A DNA stretch of 36,529 nt from an uncultured Bacilli bacterium (GTDB lineage Bacteria; Bacillota_I; Bacilli_A; RF39; UBA660). Made by a program: the position numbers and the translations under genes. This document shows positions 8,523-17,115 of the stretch, piece after piece (positions within the stretch are counted from its first letter, which is position 1; the number at the start of each line of letters is the position of its first letter). Location: NCBI GenBank assembly GCA_934183185.1, contig CAKPSO010000014.1, positions 1 to 36,529 of the forward strand, written 5' to 3'. Under the pieces are notes generated by a model that had not been told where the DNA came from, made no database searches, and saw only the letters and a program-made list of their open reading frames with translations.

Positions 8523-9518
8523 ATGAAAAAGATAATTTATTCAATTATTTGTATCGTTATTATTGGATTAATATCACTTTTATTTATACTAGACTTAAAT
8601 AAAAGTGACACCAAAAAAGATAATTTAAAAAAGATTCGTGTTGCAGAAGTTGCACATACTATTTTTTATGCCCCACAATATGCAGCCATAAATCAAGGCT
8701 TTTTTGAAGAAGAGGGGTTAGATGTTGAACTTATTTTAACACCAGGTGCTGATAAAGTTACAGCTGCAGTTTTATCAGGTGATGTTGAGATTGGTTTTTC
8801 TGGAAGTGAAGCATGTATTTATGTTTATAATGCAGGAGAAAAAGATTACTTAAAAACATTTGCTCAGCTTACTCAAAAAGATGGTTCATTTTTAGTATCT
8901 CGACAGAAATTAGATAACTTTACATTAGATGATTTAAAAGGTAAAAGCATAATTGGAGGTCGCAAAGGTGGAATGCCTGAGATGACATTTGAATGGGCAC
9001 TACGTCAGAATAATATAGACCCATCAACTGACTTAAACATCGACACAAGTATTGCCTTTGCAGCAATGAGTGGTGCATTTATAAGTGGCCAGGGGGACTT
9101 TGTTACCTTATTTGAACCTAATGCCCTACAAATTGAAAAACAGAAATTAGGTTATGTTGTTGCATCTATAGGTGAATTAGGTGGAGTAGTACCATATACT
9201 TCATATAGTGCTCGTATGAGTTACATAGAAAAAAATTCTGATATAATTGAAAAGTTCACAAGAGCTATCCAAAAAGGATTAGACTATGTTCATAATAGTA
9301 GTGATGAAGAAGTAGCTAATGCTATTTTAGAATTCTTCCCAGACACATCATTAAATGATCTAGCAGGAGTTGTAAAAAGATATCGTAGTATTAATGCATG
9401 GCCAACAACAACTAACTTTAGTGAAGAATCATTCTATCATCTACAAGAAATAATGCAAGCAGCAAATGAACTAGAAACTAAAGTTGATTACAATAATTTA
9501 ATCTATACTAAGGATTAA
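8523..9518 (+). CDS. ABC importer substrate-binding protein (NMT1/SsuA/ThiY-like)
   Basis: 331 residues with the NMT1/THI5-like periplasmic-binding fold: IRVAEVAHTIFYAPQYAAINQGFFEEEGLDVEL, here split as the first strand and the 'quick gain of function' segment typical of SsuA, TauA and ThiY, then SGDVEIGFSGSEA and the LKGKSIIGGRKGG hinge. Known relatives bind alkanesulfonates, taurine, nitrate or pyrimidine thiamine precursors; the substrate here cannot be read off. The N-terminus has a membrane segment (about 4-23) but no lipobox cysteine, so it may be anchored by an uncleaved helix. Ribosome site GAAGGAGG. The ATPase gene starts three bases after its stop. Confidence 0.9.
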   Translation: MKKIIYSIICIVIIGLISLLFILDLNKSDTKKDNLKKIRVAEVAHTIFYAPQYAAINQGFFEEEGLDVELILTPGADKVTAAVLSGDVEIGFSGSEACIYVYNAGEKDYLKTFAQLTQKDGSFLVSRQKLDNFTLDDLKGKSIIGGRKGGMPEMTFEWALRQNNIDPSTDLNIDTSIAFAAMSGAFISGQGDFVTLFEPNALQIEKQKLGYVVASIGELGGVVPYTSYSARMSYIEKNSDIIEKFTRAIQKGLDYVHNSSDEEVANAILEFFPDTSLNDLAGVVKRYRSINAWPTTTNFSEESFYHLQEIMQAANELETKVDYNNLIYTKD

Positions 9519-9520
9519 AT

Positions 9521-10270
9521 ATGAAACCAATTTTAAGTATCCATCACTTAAAAAAAGCATATCATGACCTAGATGGTGAAGTATATGCTATTGGGGATAT
9601 TAATTTAGATATTTATGATAAAGAATTAATATCTATTGTTGGACCATCAGGATGTGGAAAAACAAGTTTACTTTCAATCCTATCTAACCTAGAAAGTAAA
9701 TCAGATGGAAGCATAGTCTACCATAAAGATAATATTAAATTAGGATATATGCTTCAAAAAGATGCTTTATTTCCATGGAAAACAGTATTAGAGAATTGCC
9801 TTATAGGTCTAGAAATTAATCACAACTTAACTAAAGAAACAAAAGATAGAGTAATTGAGTTATTAAATACTTATGGCCTAGGAGAATTTATGAATAAATA
9901 TCCTGATTCCTTATCTGGTGGCATGAAACAGAGAGTTGCCTTAATCAGAACACTTGCTACTAACCCAGATATACTTTTGCTTGATGAACCATTTTCTGCT
10001 TTAGATTATCAAACCCGTTTAGCCTTATCAGATGATGTTTATCGCATAATAAAAAAGGAAGGCAAAACAGCTATCTTAGTAACTCATGATTTAGCAGAAG
10101 CCATTTCCTTATCTGATAGAGTAGTAGTCTTAACTAAAAGACCAGCTACAGTAAAAAAAATATATAATATAAAAATGACTAATCAATCTACCCCTATAAA
10201 TAATCGTAAATGTAAAGAATTTAATTACTACTATGATGAAATATGGAGGGATTTAGATGTCCACTTATAG
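9521..10270 (+). CDS. ABC importer ATP-binding protein (SsuB/TauB/ThiZ type)
   Basis: 249 residues with all ABC ATPase motifs: Walker A GPSGCGKT (41-48), Q-loop in LGYMLQKDALFPWKTV (about 75-89), signature LSGGMKQR (131-138), Walker B ILLLDEP (151-157) and the switch histidine in LVTHDLAEA. The LFPW after the Q-loop is characteristic of the nitrate/sulfonate/taurine class. It powers import with the binding protein upstream and the permease downstream, whose start lies 14 bases inside this gene. Confidence 0.94.
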   Translation: MKPILSIHHLKKAYHDLDGEVYAIGDINLDIYDKELISIVGPSGCGKTSLLSILSNLESKSDGSIVYHKDNIKLGYMLQKDALFPWKTVLENCLIGLEINHNLTKETKDRVIELLNTYGLGEFMNKYPDSLSGGMKQRVALIRTLATNPDILLLDEPFSALDYQTRLALSDDVYRIIKKEGKTAILVTHDLAEAISLSDRVVVLTKRPATVKKIYNIKMTNQSTPINNRKCKEFNYYYDEIWRDLDVHL

Positions 10271-11054
10271 TAAAGAACATAAACAATTTCTAAAGAGCAG
10301 AAAGAAAAATAAAATATTAGTAATAACTCTTCAACTAGCAATCATAATACTTTTCCTATTAATATGGGAAATAGCAGCTAGATGTGGTTATATTAATACA
10401 TTTCTTTCCAGTTCCCCAACTAGTGTATTAAATACCTTTACATCTCTAATAAAAGCCAATAATTTATGGAATCATGTATGGATAACTGTATACGAAACTT
10501 TAGTAAGTTTTATTCTTGCAAGTTTAATAGGTTTTATTATTGCTTCAATACTATGGTGGAATAAGACTATAGCTAAAGTAATGGACCCTTATCTAACTAT
10601 TTTAAATTCCCTACCAAAAGTAGCATTAGGGCCACTTATTATTATTTGGGTTGGTGCCAATACTAATTCTATTATATTTATGGCCCTACTTATATCAACC
10701 TTTATTACGATTATTAATATTTACCAAGGCTTTATTTCAACAGACCGCTACTATATTACTCTAATGAGAACATTTAATGCTAAGAAACATCAAATATTCA
10801 TTAAATTAATTGTACCAAGTAATAAAAATAATCTCATAAATTGTCTAAAAGTAAATATAAGTATGAGTTTAATTGGTGTAATCATGGGAGAATTATTAGT
10901 ATCAAAAGAAGGTCTAGGATATCTAATTATGTATGGTTCACAAGTATTTAATATTAACTTAGTTATTACATCAGTAGTAATACTAGCTATAGTATCATAT
11001 ATTATGTATGAAATTGTAGCTATTATAGAAAAAAAGATCTGTAGTAACAAATAA
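10257..11054 (+). CDS. ABC importer permease (SsuC/TauC/ThiX type)
   Basis: 265 residues with about six membrane helices and the EAA-loop region of binding-protein-dependent permeases (RTFNAKKHQIFIKLIVPS, around 180). The segment LNSLPKVALGPLIIIWVG is typical of the nitrate/sulfonate/taurine permease family. It overlaps the ATPase gene by 14 bases and is the third and last gene of the importer. A strong terminator follows. The family is clear; the substrate is unknown because no biosynthetic gene or riboswitch lies next to the operon. Confidence 0.93.
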   Translation: MSTYSKEHKQFLKSRKKNKILVITLQLAIIILFLLIWEIAARCGYINTFLSSSPTSVLNTFTSLIKANNLWNHVWITVYETLVSFILASLIGFIIASILWWNKTIAKVMDPYLTILNSLPKVALGPLIIIWVGANTNSIIFMALLISTFITIINIYQGFISTDRYYITLMRTFNAKKHQIFIKLIVPSNKNNLINCLKVNISMSLIGVIMGELLVSKEGLGYLIMYGSQVFNINLVITSVVILAIVSYIMYEIVAIIEKKICSNK

Positions 11055-11068
11055 TAAATATGAATTAT

Positions 11069-11108
11069 AGAGTAACTTTGGTTATAAATACTAAAATTAC
11101 TCTTTTAT
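11069..11108 (+). terminator. Rho-independent terminator of the ABC operon
   Basis: A long hairpin pairs AGAGTAACTTTGGT with ACTAAAATTACTCT (one mismatch, one G-U) around the loop TATAAAT and is followed by TTTTAT. Confidence 0.75.
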
Positions 11109-11145
11109 ATGAAAAAATTTTCCAAATCTTATAAACATATACATA

Positions 11146-11154
11146 TGCTATAAT
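11146..11154 (+). promoter_or_regulatory. Extended -10 promoter TGCTATAAT
   Basis: TG at 11146-11147 and TATAAT at 11149-11154, with no convincing -35. The start codon at 11173 lies only 18 bases downstream of the -10, after the ribosome site GAAGGTGA. Confidence 0.65.
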
Positions 11155-11172
11155 AGTAAAGAAGGTGATAGA

Positions 11173-11955
11173 ATGACTGAGCTAAATATTTGTTCATACA
11201 ATGTTAGAAATGATAACATAGTAGGAGGATTTTCTAAAGTAAAAATAGAAACCGTATATAAAGATTTACTTTCCAATTATAAAATAGATGTACTAGCAAC
11301 TCAAGAAATGGTATCATCAACTCTACGAATTTTAAAGTCTACCATTACTAATTATCGCATCCTTGGTTCATACCGTTATGGTAAAAATTTCATCATCAAA
11401 AGAATAAAGCCATTAGAAAAATATAATGAAGGAAATAATATTATTACTAGACTAAATGTTATAACAGAAAAAACTACTGAATTACCATGGTTTCCAAGAG
11501 ATATTAAAGAATTATATACTGGAACTTTCAAATATCATTCTATAATGCCTAGAATAATGACTGAAGTTATATTAGAAATACCAGACTATGGTAAAGTAAG
11601 ATTTATAAATACACATCTATCGCACCATCTAAGAGGAATAGTAAATCTTCAATTAAAAAAACTAAGAACTAAGATCAAAAATTCGACAATTCCTACAGTC
11701 TTAACCGGAGATTTTAACCTAGGAATTTATGATAAAACATTTAAAAAATTTGTTGAAGATTTAAAAAATTTAGGAATGCAAAGAGTAGAAATAAATCAAA
11801 GAACTTTCAAAAAAAGTAAACATAATGAACCTATAGACCACATATTTATACCAAATAGCTGGATAATTAAAGACAAAAAAATTATAGATCAAAAGTATTT
11901 AGATAATTATAGTGATCATTATCCAATAATAATAACTGTTATTCCTAGTAATTAA
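11173..11955 (+). CDS. Endonuclease/exonuclease/phosphatase (EEP) family protein
   Basis: 260 residues with the complete metal-dependent EEP active site: Asn10 in CSYNVRND, Glu45 in LATQEM, a His in INTHLSHH (about 156), Asp180 and Asn182 in TGDFNLG, Asp222-His223 in PIDHIFIP, and Asp248-His249 in SDHYPI. Such enzymes hydrolyse phosphodiesters (DNase I-like nucleases, sphingomyelinases, inositol phosphatases). There is no signal peptide, so it acts in the cytoplasm. It is a single-gene unit between the importer and ftsY. The substrate cannot be predicted. Confidence 0.88.
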   Translation: MTELNICSYNVRNDNIVGGFSKVKIETVYKDLLSNYKIDVLATQEMVSSTLRILKSTITNYRILGSYRYGKNFIIKRIKPLEKYNEGNNIITRLNVITEKTTELPWFPRDIKELYTGTFKYHSIMPRIMTEVILEIPDYGKVRFINTHLSHHLRGIVNLQLKKLRTKIKNSTIPTVLTGDFNLGIYDKTFKKFVEDLKNLGMQRVEINQRTFKKSKHNEPIDHIFIPNSWIIKDKKIIDQKYLDNYSDHYPIIITVIPSN

Positions 11956-11965
11956 AAAAAGATTT

Positions 11966-11974
11966 TGATATAAT
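11966..11974 (+). promoter_or_regulatory. Extended -10 promoter TGATATAAT of the ftsY cluster
   Basis: TG 11966-11967 and TATAAT 11969-11974, with a weak -35. It lies 11 bases after the EEP gene stop. Confidence 0.65.
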
Positions 11975-12002
11975 AAATACATAAAGAAGAATGGAGATAA
12001 TT

Positions 12003-13073
12003 ATGGGATTATTTAATAAAATAAAAAATATGTTTAAGTCAACTGAAAGCGAACAAGTGCAGGTTGACAAAACTAATGATATTAAAAAAAATATTAGTGA
12101 AGAATCAGTAACTGATATCGATGATAAAAAACCATCTACTGTTAAAGAAGATATTAATATTTACGAAAAAGGTTTAACTAAAAGTAGAACTGGATTTGTA
12201 TCAAGTCTACTAAATCTAACTAATCGATATAATAAAGTAACTGAATCTTATTTTGATGAATTAGAAGAAATCTTAATAATGGCTGATATAGGTGTAAATA
12301 CTGTAATGAAATTTATGGATCGTTTACGTGAAAGAGTGAGAAAAGAACACATAGATAATCCAGAATTACTAAAAGAAATAATAGTAGATGAATTATTTAT
12401 TATCTATGTTGATGATACGATTATTACTAATAAAATAAACTATAATCCAGATGGACCAACAATATTACTATTTATTGGTGTAAATGGAGTAGGAAAAACT
12501 ACTACTATTGGAAAACTAGCTTGGAAATTTAAAGATGAAGGCAAGAAAGTATTATTAGTAGCGGGAGATACATTTAGAGCCGGAGCAACTAAACAATTAG
12601 AAGAATGGAGTAATAAAGTTGGAGTATCATTTATAGGAAAAGAAGAAGGAGCTGATCCAGCTTCAGTAGTTTATGATGGTATAAAAAAAGCACAGGAAGA
12701 AAACTTTGATATAGTTTTAATTGATACAGCAGGTCGTCTTCAAAATAAAGTAAACCTAATGAAGGAATTAGAAAAAATCAATCGTGTTATCAATAGAGAA
12801 ATACCAACAGCCCCTCATGAAACAATGTTAGTAATAGATGCAACAACAGGTCAAAATGGAATAAGCCAAGCTAAAAGTTTTAAGGAAATAACTAATATTA
12901 CAGGTATAATTCTAACTAAGTTAGATGGCACAGCTAAAGGTGGAATAGTTTTGGCTATAAAAGAAGAAGTAAATATTCCAGTTAAATATATAGGCCTTGG
13001 AGAAAGAAAAGAAGATCTACAATCATTTGATATTGAAAAATATATATATGGTCTGTTTAAAGATATGATGTAG
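12003..13073 (+). CDS. ftsY: Signal recognition particle receptor FtsY
   Basis: FtsY is the SRP receptor GTPase that docks ribosome-nascent-chain-SRP complexes at the membrane. I place the start at 12003 (MGLFNKIKNMF), because GGAGA at 11993-11997 is correctly spaced for it; an ATG at 11991 in the same frame would leave that site inside the gene. The product is then 356 residues. A short charged A domain and the N domain are followed by G1 GVNGVGKT (159-166), DTFRAGA, DTAGRLQNK, TKLDGTAKGG and GLGERKEDLQSFD. ylxM and ffh follow, as in Bacillus. Confidence 0.96.
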   Translation: MGLFNKIKNMFKSTESEQVQVDKTNDIKKNISEESVTDIDDKKPSTVKEDINIYEKGLTKSRTGFVSSLLNLTNRYNKVTESYFDELEEILIMADIGVNTVMKFMDRLRERVRKEHIDNPELLKEIIVDELFIIYVDDTIITNKINYNPDGPTILLFIGVNGVGKTTTIGKLAWKFKDEGKKVLLVAGDTFRAGATKQLEEWSNKVGVSFIGKEEGADPASVVYDGIKKAQEENFDIVLIDTAGRLQNKVNLMKELEKINRVINREIPTAPHETMLVIDATTGQNGISQAKSFKEITNITGIILTKLDGTAKGGIVLAIKEEVNIPVKYIGLGERKEDLQSFDIEKYIYGLFKDMM

Positions 13074-13082
13074 GTGAGTAAT

Positions 13083-13373
13083 ATGGATAAAAAAATATAT
13101 TTAAATAATTTATATGACTACTATAGTGATCTATTTACTGATAAGCAAAAAAATTATTTTGAAGATTATTACTTTAATGACTTATCATTATCAGAAATAG
13201 CTGAAAATAATAATGTAAGTAGGAATGCAGTACACAGTCAGATAAAAATAATGGAATCAAAACTAGAATATTATGAAAAAATATTAGGACTATATGAAAA
13301 AGCTAATAAAATTCGTGATATTATTACTGATTTAGATGATGAAATTAAGAATAAAATAGAAGAATTAATATAA
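13083..13373 (+). CDS. ylxM: SRP-associated helix-turn-helix protein YlxM
   Basis: A 96-residue sigma-70 region 4-like helix-turn-helix protein of the YlxM/UPF0122 family: YSDLFTDKQKNYFEDYYFND, then LSLSEIAENNNVSRNAVHSQI as the HTH, then a C-terminal coiled helix. The start is ATG 13083 with AGGTGA at 13072-13077; the GTG at 13074 lies within that ribosome site. YlxM is usually encoded between ftsY and ffh and modulates SRP in some Firmicutes. Here it follows ftsY directly, but a HerA-type gene separates it from ffh. Confidence 0.92.
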   Translation: MDKKIYLNNLYDYYSDLFTDKQKNYFEDYYFNDLSLSEIAENNNVSRNAVHSQIKIMESKLEYYEKILGLYEKANKIRDIITDLDDEIKNKIEELI

Positions 13374-13391
13374 AAGAATAGAGGGATTTAT

Positions 13392-15146
13392 ATGTTTGAA
13401 AAAATAGTTTATATTGGAGATTATGATGCAGAAATTAAGCTAAAAGACACTAGTTCATTAGAAACAGATATTATGAATATGCCATTAATATTAGAAGATA
13501 ATGAAAAAAGTATTCTAGCTGAAATAAAAGAATTATTAGATGGAAGAGTTAAAGTAAAACTATTAGGTGAAATAGTTAATAACCATTTTGTTGGCGGAAT
13601 ATTAAGAAAGCCAAGCCTAAACGCAACTATTAGAGCGCTAAAGTTAGAAGAACTATCACTAATAGTAAGTGATGAAAAATATGGTAATCTAGAACTAGGA
13701 ATAAGTCCATTCTATGCTAGTAAAAAAGTTTATGCCAATATAAATGATTTATTTGGACATCATATGTGTATTATTGGAAATACTGGTTGTGGTAAAAGTT
13801 GTGGGGTAGCTCGTCTTATTCAAAATGTTTTTTATAATCCAACTTTCATACCCTTCCGTTCTAATTTTCTAATATTTGATTCATCAGGTGAATACTATAC
13901 AGCATTTTCTAAAATAACTGAAAAAAATCCCAACTATCATTATCGCTTCTATACAACGAATCTAAATAGCCCATATGAAGGTGAATTATTAAAGATACCA
14001 GTATGGTTACTAAATGTTGAAGACTTAGCATTATTATTATCTGCAACCACTCATACCCAACTATCAATTATTGAAAAGATGATGAAATTAGTAAAAATAT
14101 TTTCCCAATCTGATAGTGATGCTACTAAATATAAAAATCATTTAATAGCTAATGCCATTATGACTATAATGTATTCTAATCAAGGATCTGCTAGCAAAAG
14201 AGATGAAATCTTTTCAATATTTAATACCTGCCCAACAGAAGAATTTAATTTGAACTCTGTAGTTCAAGGAATAGGTTATACTAGACGCCTTCAAGAATGC
14301 TTTTTAATAGATAATAATGATCAATTTTCGGAAAGAGTACTATTAACAGAATATGTTAATAAATTTATTATTCCTGAATTAAACCAATACGAACCAGAAA
14401 ATACTCATTATTTCACTTTAAAAGATATGGAAAAAGCTCTTAACTTTGCCTTAATTAGTGAAGGATGGTTAAGAAATGAAAATGTATATGCTGATGCTAT
14501 AGCCCTAAAAGTAAAACTACATGAACTAGTAATTGGTAATACTGCTAAATTTTTCGACTGTAAAGAATTTGTCAGATTAGATCAGTTCTTTAGTAATATG
14601 ATTGTTAATGATGGCAAAAAATATCAGATTATTAATATTAATTTAGAAGATGTAGATGATAGTTTTGCCAAAGCAATAGTTAAAATATTTTCAAGATTAA
14701 TATTTGAATTTTCTAAGAAAATAGAAAGAGGCACTATACCTTTTAACATTCTCCTAGAAGAAGCACACCGCTATGTTCAAAAAGACCAAGATACATACTT
14801 ATTTGGTTATAATATCTTTGACAGAATTGCTAAAGAAGGAAGAAAATATGGGGTGTTGATGGAACTTATTTCTCAAAGACCAGTAGATTTAAGCGAAACA
14901 GTAATCTCCCAATGTTCTAACTTTTTAATATTTAAAATGAGTCATCCACGTGATATTGAATACATTACTAAAATGATTCCTAATATAACCGATGATGTTA
15001 TAGAAAAGCAAAAAGCTCTTCAAGTTGGACACTGCCTAGCATTTGGCTCAGCATTTAAGATACCAATTATAATAAAAGTAGAATTACCAAATCCTATGCC
15101 ACAAAGTAGTAGTTGTAATGTCATAGAGACTTGGACAAGTCGTTAA
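13392..15146 (+). CDS. HerA-type DUF87 ATPase
   Basis: 584 residues. An N-terminal beta-barrel-like region (about 1-110, with VKVKLLGEIVNNHFVGGI and ELGISP) is followed by a FtsK/HerA ATPase core: Walker A GNTGCGKS (129-136), LIFDSSGEY, Walker B with glutamates LLEEAH (454-459), EGRKYGVLMELISQRP as the sensor/arginine region, and the ISQCSNFLIFKM strand. HerA hexamers pump DNA with NurA in archaea; bacterial homologues pair with SIR2 or other effectors in phage defence. No nuclease or effector lies beside it here. It has its own ribosome site (AGAGGG) 18 bases after ylxM. Confidence 0.85.
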   Translation: MFEKIVYIGDYDAEIKLKDTSSLETDIMNMPLILEDNEKSILAEIKELLDGRVKVKLLGEIVNNHFVGGILRKPSLNATIRALKLEELSLIVSDEKYGNLELGISPFYASKKVYANINDLFGHHMCIIGNTGCGKSCGVARLIQNVFYNPTFIPFRSNFLIFDSSGEYYTAFSKITEKNPNYHYRFYTTNLNSPYEGELLKIPVWLLNVEDLALLLSATTHTQLSIIEKMMKLVKIFSQSDSDATKYKNHLIANAIMTIMYSNQGSASKRDEIFSIFNTCPTEEFNLNSVVQGIGYTRRLQECFLIDNNDQFSERVLLTEYVNKFIIPELNQYEPENTHYFTLKDMEKALNFALISEGWLRNENVYADAIALKVKLHELVIGNTAKFFDCKEFVRLDQFFSNMIVNDGKKYQIININLEDVDDSFAKAIVKIFSRLIFEFSKKIERGTIPFNILLEEAHRYVQKDQDTYLFGYNIFDRIAKEGRKYGVLMELISQRPVDLSETVISQCSNFLIFKMSHPRDIEYITKMIPNITDDVIEKQKALQVGHCLAFGSAFKIPIIIKVELPNPMPQSSSCNVIETWTSR

Positions 15147-15148
15147 AA

Positions 15149-15202
15149 AGCTAGTACTTATAGTAAAATATATAATTACCACAGGTTTTACTAGTTTTTT
15201 TT
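15149..15202 (+). terminator. Rho-independent terminator before ffh
   Basis: AGTAAAA (15162-15168) pairs with TTTTACT (15186-15192), and CTAGTA (15151-15156) can alternatively pair with TACTAG (15189-15194). A run of eight T follows. Confidence 0.65.
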
Positions 15203-15214
15203 ATAAGCATTCGT

Positions 15215-15220
15215 TATAAT
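15215..15220 (+). promoter_or_regulatory. -10 of the ffh promoter
   Basis: TATAAT 13 bases after the terminator, with a weak -35. The ffh ribosome site AAGGAGGG is at 15234-15241. This suggests ffh is transcribed separately from the ftsY group. Confidence 0.55.
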
Positions 15221-15246
15221 AGTAATAGTTTATAAGGAGGGATAAT

Positions 15247-16554
15247 ATGTTTGAATCACTTGGAGATCGACTTCAAAATGCTCTTCATAAGATCAAAGGA
15301 TATGGAAAAATAACAGAAGATAATATTTCTGATATGATGAGAGAAATACGTCTAGCTTTACTAGAAGCAGATGTAAACTATCAAGTAGTAAAAGAATTTA
15401 CTAATACAGTAAAAGAAAAAGCCCTAGGTGAAGAAGTACAGAAAAGTATCAAACCAGGAGAATTATTTGTTAAAATAGTAAAAGATGAGTTAACAGAATT
15501 ACTGGGTGGAGAAAGTTCACCACTTAATACTAATGGTAATCCAGCTATATTAATGTTAGTAGGTTTGCAAGGCTCAGGTAAGACCACTACTATTGGTAAG
15601 TTAGCTAATTATTTAAGAAAAAAACATAATAAAAAGCCTTTACTAGTAGCTTGTGATGTTTATCGTCCAGCCGCAATAGATCAGTTAAAACAACTCGGCA
15701 AACAGCTTGGAATTGAAGTATATGATGAGGGAAAGAATAATCCGGTTGAGATAAGTAAAAATGCTATTAACTATGCCAAAACTAATGGTTATGATTATGT
15801 ATTAATAGATACAGCGGGACGTCTTCATATTGATGAAGAATTAATGGAAGAACTAAAAAATATTCAGAGGGAAGTTAACCCTCAAGAAGTCCTATTGGTA
15901 ATAGACTCTATGATGGGTCAAGATGCCATTAATGTTATTAATGGGTTTAATGATTCATTAAAATTAACTGGAGTAATTTTAACTAAACTAGATGGCGATA
16001 CCCGTGGTGGTGTAGCGCTATCAGTAAGACATTTAACTAATGTACCAATAAAATTTATTGGTGTAAGTGAAAAACTAGATGGTCTAGAAAATTTTGATCC
16101 TGAAAGAATGTCAGGTAGAATACTAGGAATGGGAGATATCATTTCTCTCGTAGAAAAGGCAACCGAAGTAATTGATGAAGAAGAGGCCATGAGTACAGCT
16201 AAAAAAATGCAGTCAGGTAAATTTGATTTGGAAGACTTCCTAAAACAAATGAAACAAATTAAAAAACTTGGACCATTAGAAAATTTAATCAAAATGTTAC
16301 CTGGTGCTAAGAAAATGGGACTTAATAATGTTAATATCGATCCTAAACAGCTTGCACATGTTGAAGCTATAATACTTTCTATGACTCCTAAAGAAAGAAA
16401 AAATCCAGATATAATCAAGGCTAGTAGGAAAACTAGAATTGCTAAAGGATGTGGACTTTCAGTACAAGAAGTTAATAAACTTTTAATGCAGTTTGAACAA
16501 ATGAAAAAAATGATGAAACAAATGTCTAATGGTAATTTTAAAATGCCGTTTTAG
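15247..16554 (+). CDS. ffh: Signal recognition particle GTPase Ffh (SRP54)
   Basis: Ffh binds signal peptides and 4.5S/SRP RNA and delivers nascent membrane proteins to FtsY. The N domain is at 1-95. The GTPase has G1 GLQGSGKT (106-113), DVYRPAAIDQLK, DTAGRLHIDEE, TKLDGDTRGG and GVSEKLDGLENFDPERM. The Met-rich M domain (about 300-435) ends in KGCGLSVQEVNKLLMQFEQM followed by KKMMKQM. At 435 residues it is near the family's usual length. No SRP RNA gene is seen in the window. Confidence 0.97.
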   Translation: MFESLGDRLQNALHKIKGYGKITEDNISDMMREIRLALLEADVNYQVVKEFTNTVKEKALGEEVQKSIKPGELFVKIVKDELTELLGGESSPLNTNGNPAILMLVGLQGSGKTTTIGKLANYLRKKHNKKPLLVACDVYRPAAIDQLKQLGKQLGIEVYDEGKNNPVEISKNAINYAKTNGYDYVLIDTAGRLHIDEELMEELKNIQREVNPQEVLLVIDSMMGQDAINVINGFNDSLKLTGVILTKLDGDTRGGVALSVRHLTNVPIKFIGVSEKLDGLENFDPERMSGRILGMGDIISLVEKATEVIDEEEAMSTAKKMQSGKFDLEDFLKQMKQIKKLGPLENLIKMLPGAKKMGLNNVNIDPKQLAHVEAIILSMTPKERKNPDIIKASRKTRIAKGCGLSVQEVNKLLMQFEQMKKMMKQMSNGNFKMPF

Positions 16555-16568
16555 GATGTGAATATTTT

Positions 16569-17034
16569 ATGAAACAAACTTTTAATTTTAATATTAATCA
16601 AATTTTAGCTACTTATATGTATGCTAAAGTCAAATGCTTAGATTTATTATCTATTGCTACAACTAGAGAAGAAATTCGATTTGCTGAGATGAATTTGCTA
16701 AACATTTACAAAGCCAAGAAATTCAGCCTATTTTTTTTAATGATTCTTATGAACTAGATAGTAATTATTATTATGAAACACAAAATCATTATATTATTCC
16801 AACAAATATTAATAATATTAATTACTTTGTTAGTTGTGTTCTAGCTATACTTGATACAAAGTCTTCTGAGGTTTTATGGGATAATGTTAATAATGTTTTT
16901 TTTTCTAGTGCTTTCATAAAATGGAAAAAGAGGCAAATAGAAAATGATATAGAAATCGTTAATGATTTAGAAAAAAATATAATCAGGTTTTTGGCGATAA
17001 TACTCCAATTCAAAAGAAATTAAATAATAATTAG
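16569..17034 (+). pseudogene. Unidentified gene broken by two -1 frameshifts
   Basis: An open frame of 62 codons starts at 16569, 14 bases after ffh. Coding potential continues past its stop in the -1 frame from about 16690 (reading FAKHLQSQEIQPIFFND and on), without stops to about 16980. It continues again in the next -1 frame after a run of seven A (16971-16977), reading NQVFGDNTPIQKKLNNN and ending at TAG 17032-17034. Two one-base deletions explain this, giving an ancestral protein of about 155 residues, soluble and Asn/Ile-rich, with no family I recognise. The second break lies at a homopolymer, so an assembly error is possible for that one. Confidence 0.65.
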
Positions 17035-17067
17035 TTAATTTCTTTTATTTTGGGCTAAGCAATTATA

Positions 17068-17093
17068 ACACTATTTTTTTCTTTCATACTATA
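17068..17093 (+). promoter_or_regulatory. Sigma-K/E-like promoter of the split coat gene
   Basis: CATACTATA (17085-17093) fits the sigma-K -10 consensus CATANNNTA, with AC at 17068-17069, 15 bases upstream. It also approaches the sigma-E -10. The ribosome site TAGGAGG follows at about 17100-17106. Mother-cell control fits a coat gene. Confidence 0.6.
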
Positions 17094-17115
17094 AGATAGA
17101 TAGGAGGAAAAAACT

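Noticed and set aside
13074..13082. GTG at 13074 as the ylxM start
   Set aside because: It lies within the ribosome site AGGTGA; the ATG at 13083 is correctly spaced.
15918..16418. 166-codon open frame on the - strand inside ffh
   Set aside because: A shadow of the conserved Ffh GTPase/M-domain sequence; no promoter, ribosome site or family match.
16822..17013. - strand frame over the broken gene after ffh
   Set aside because: Opposite-strand shadow; the + strand frames give a continuous protein when two single-base losses are corrected.
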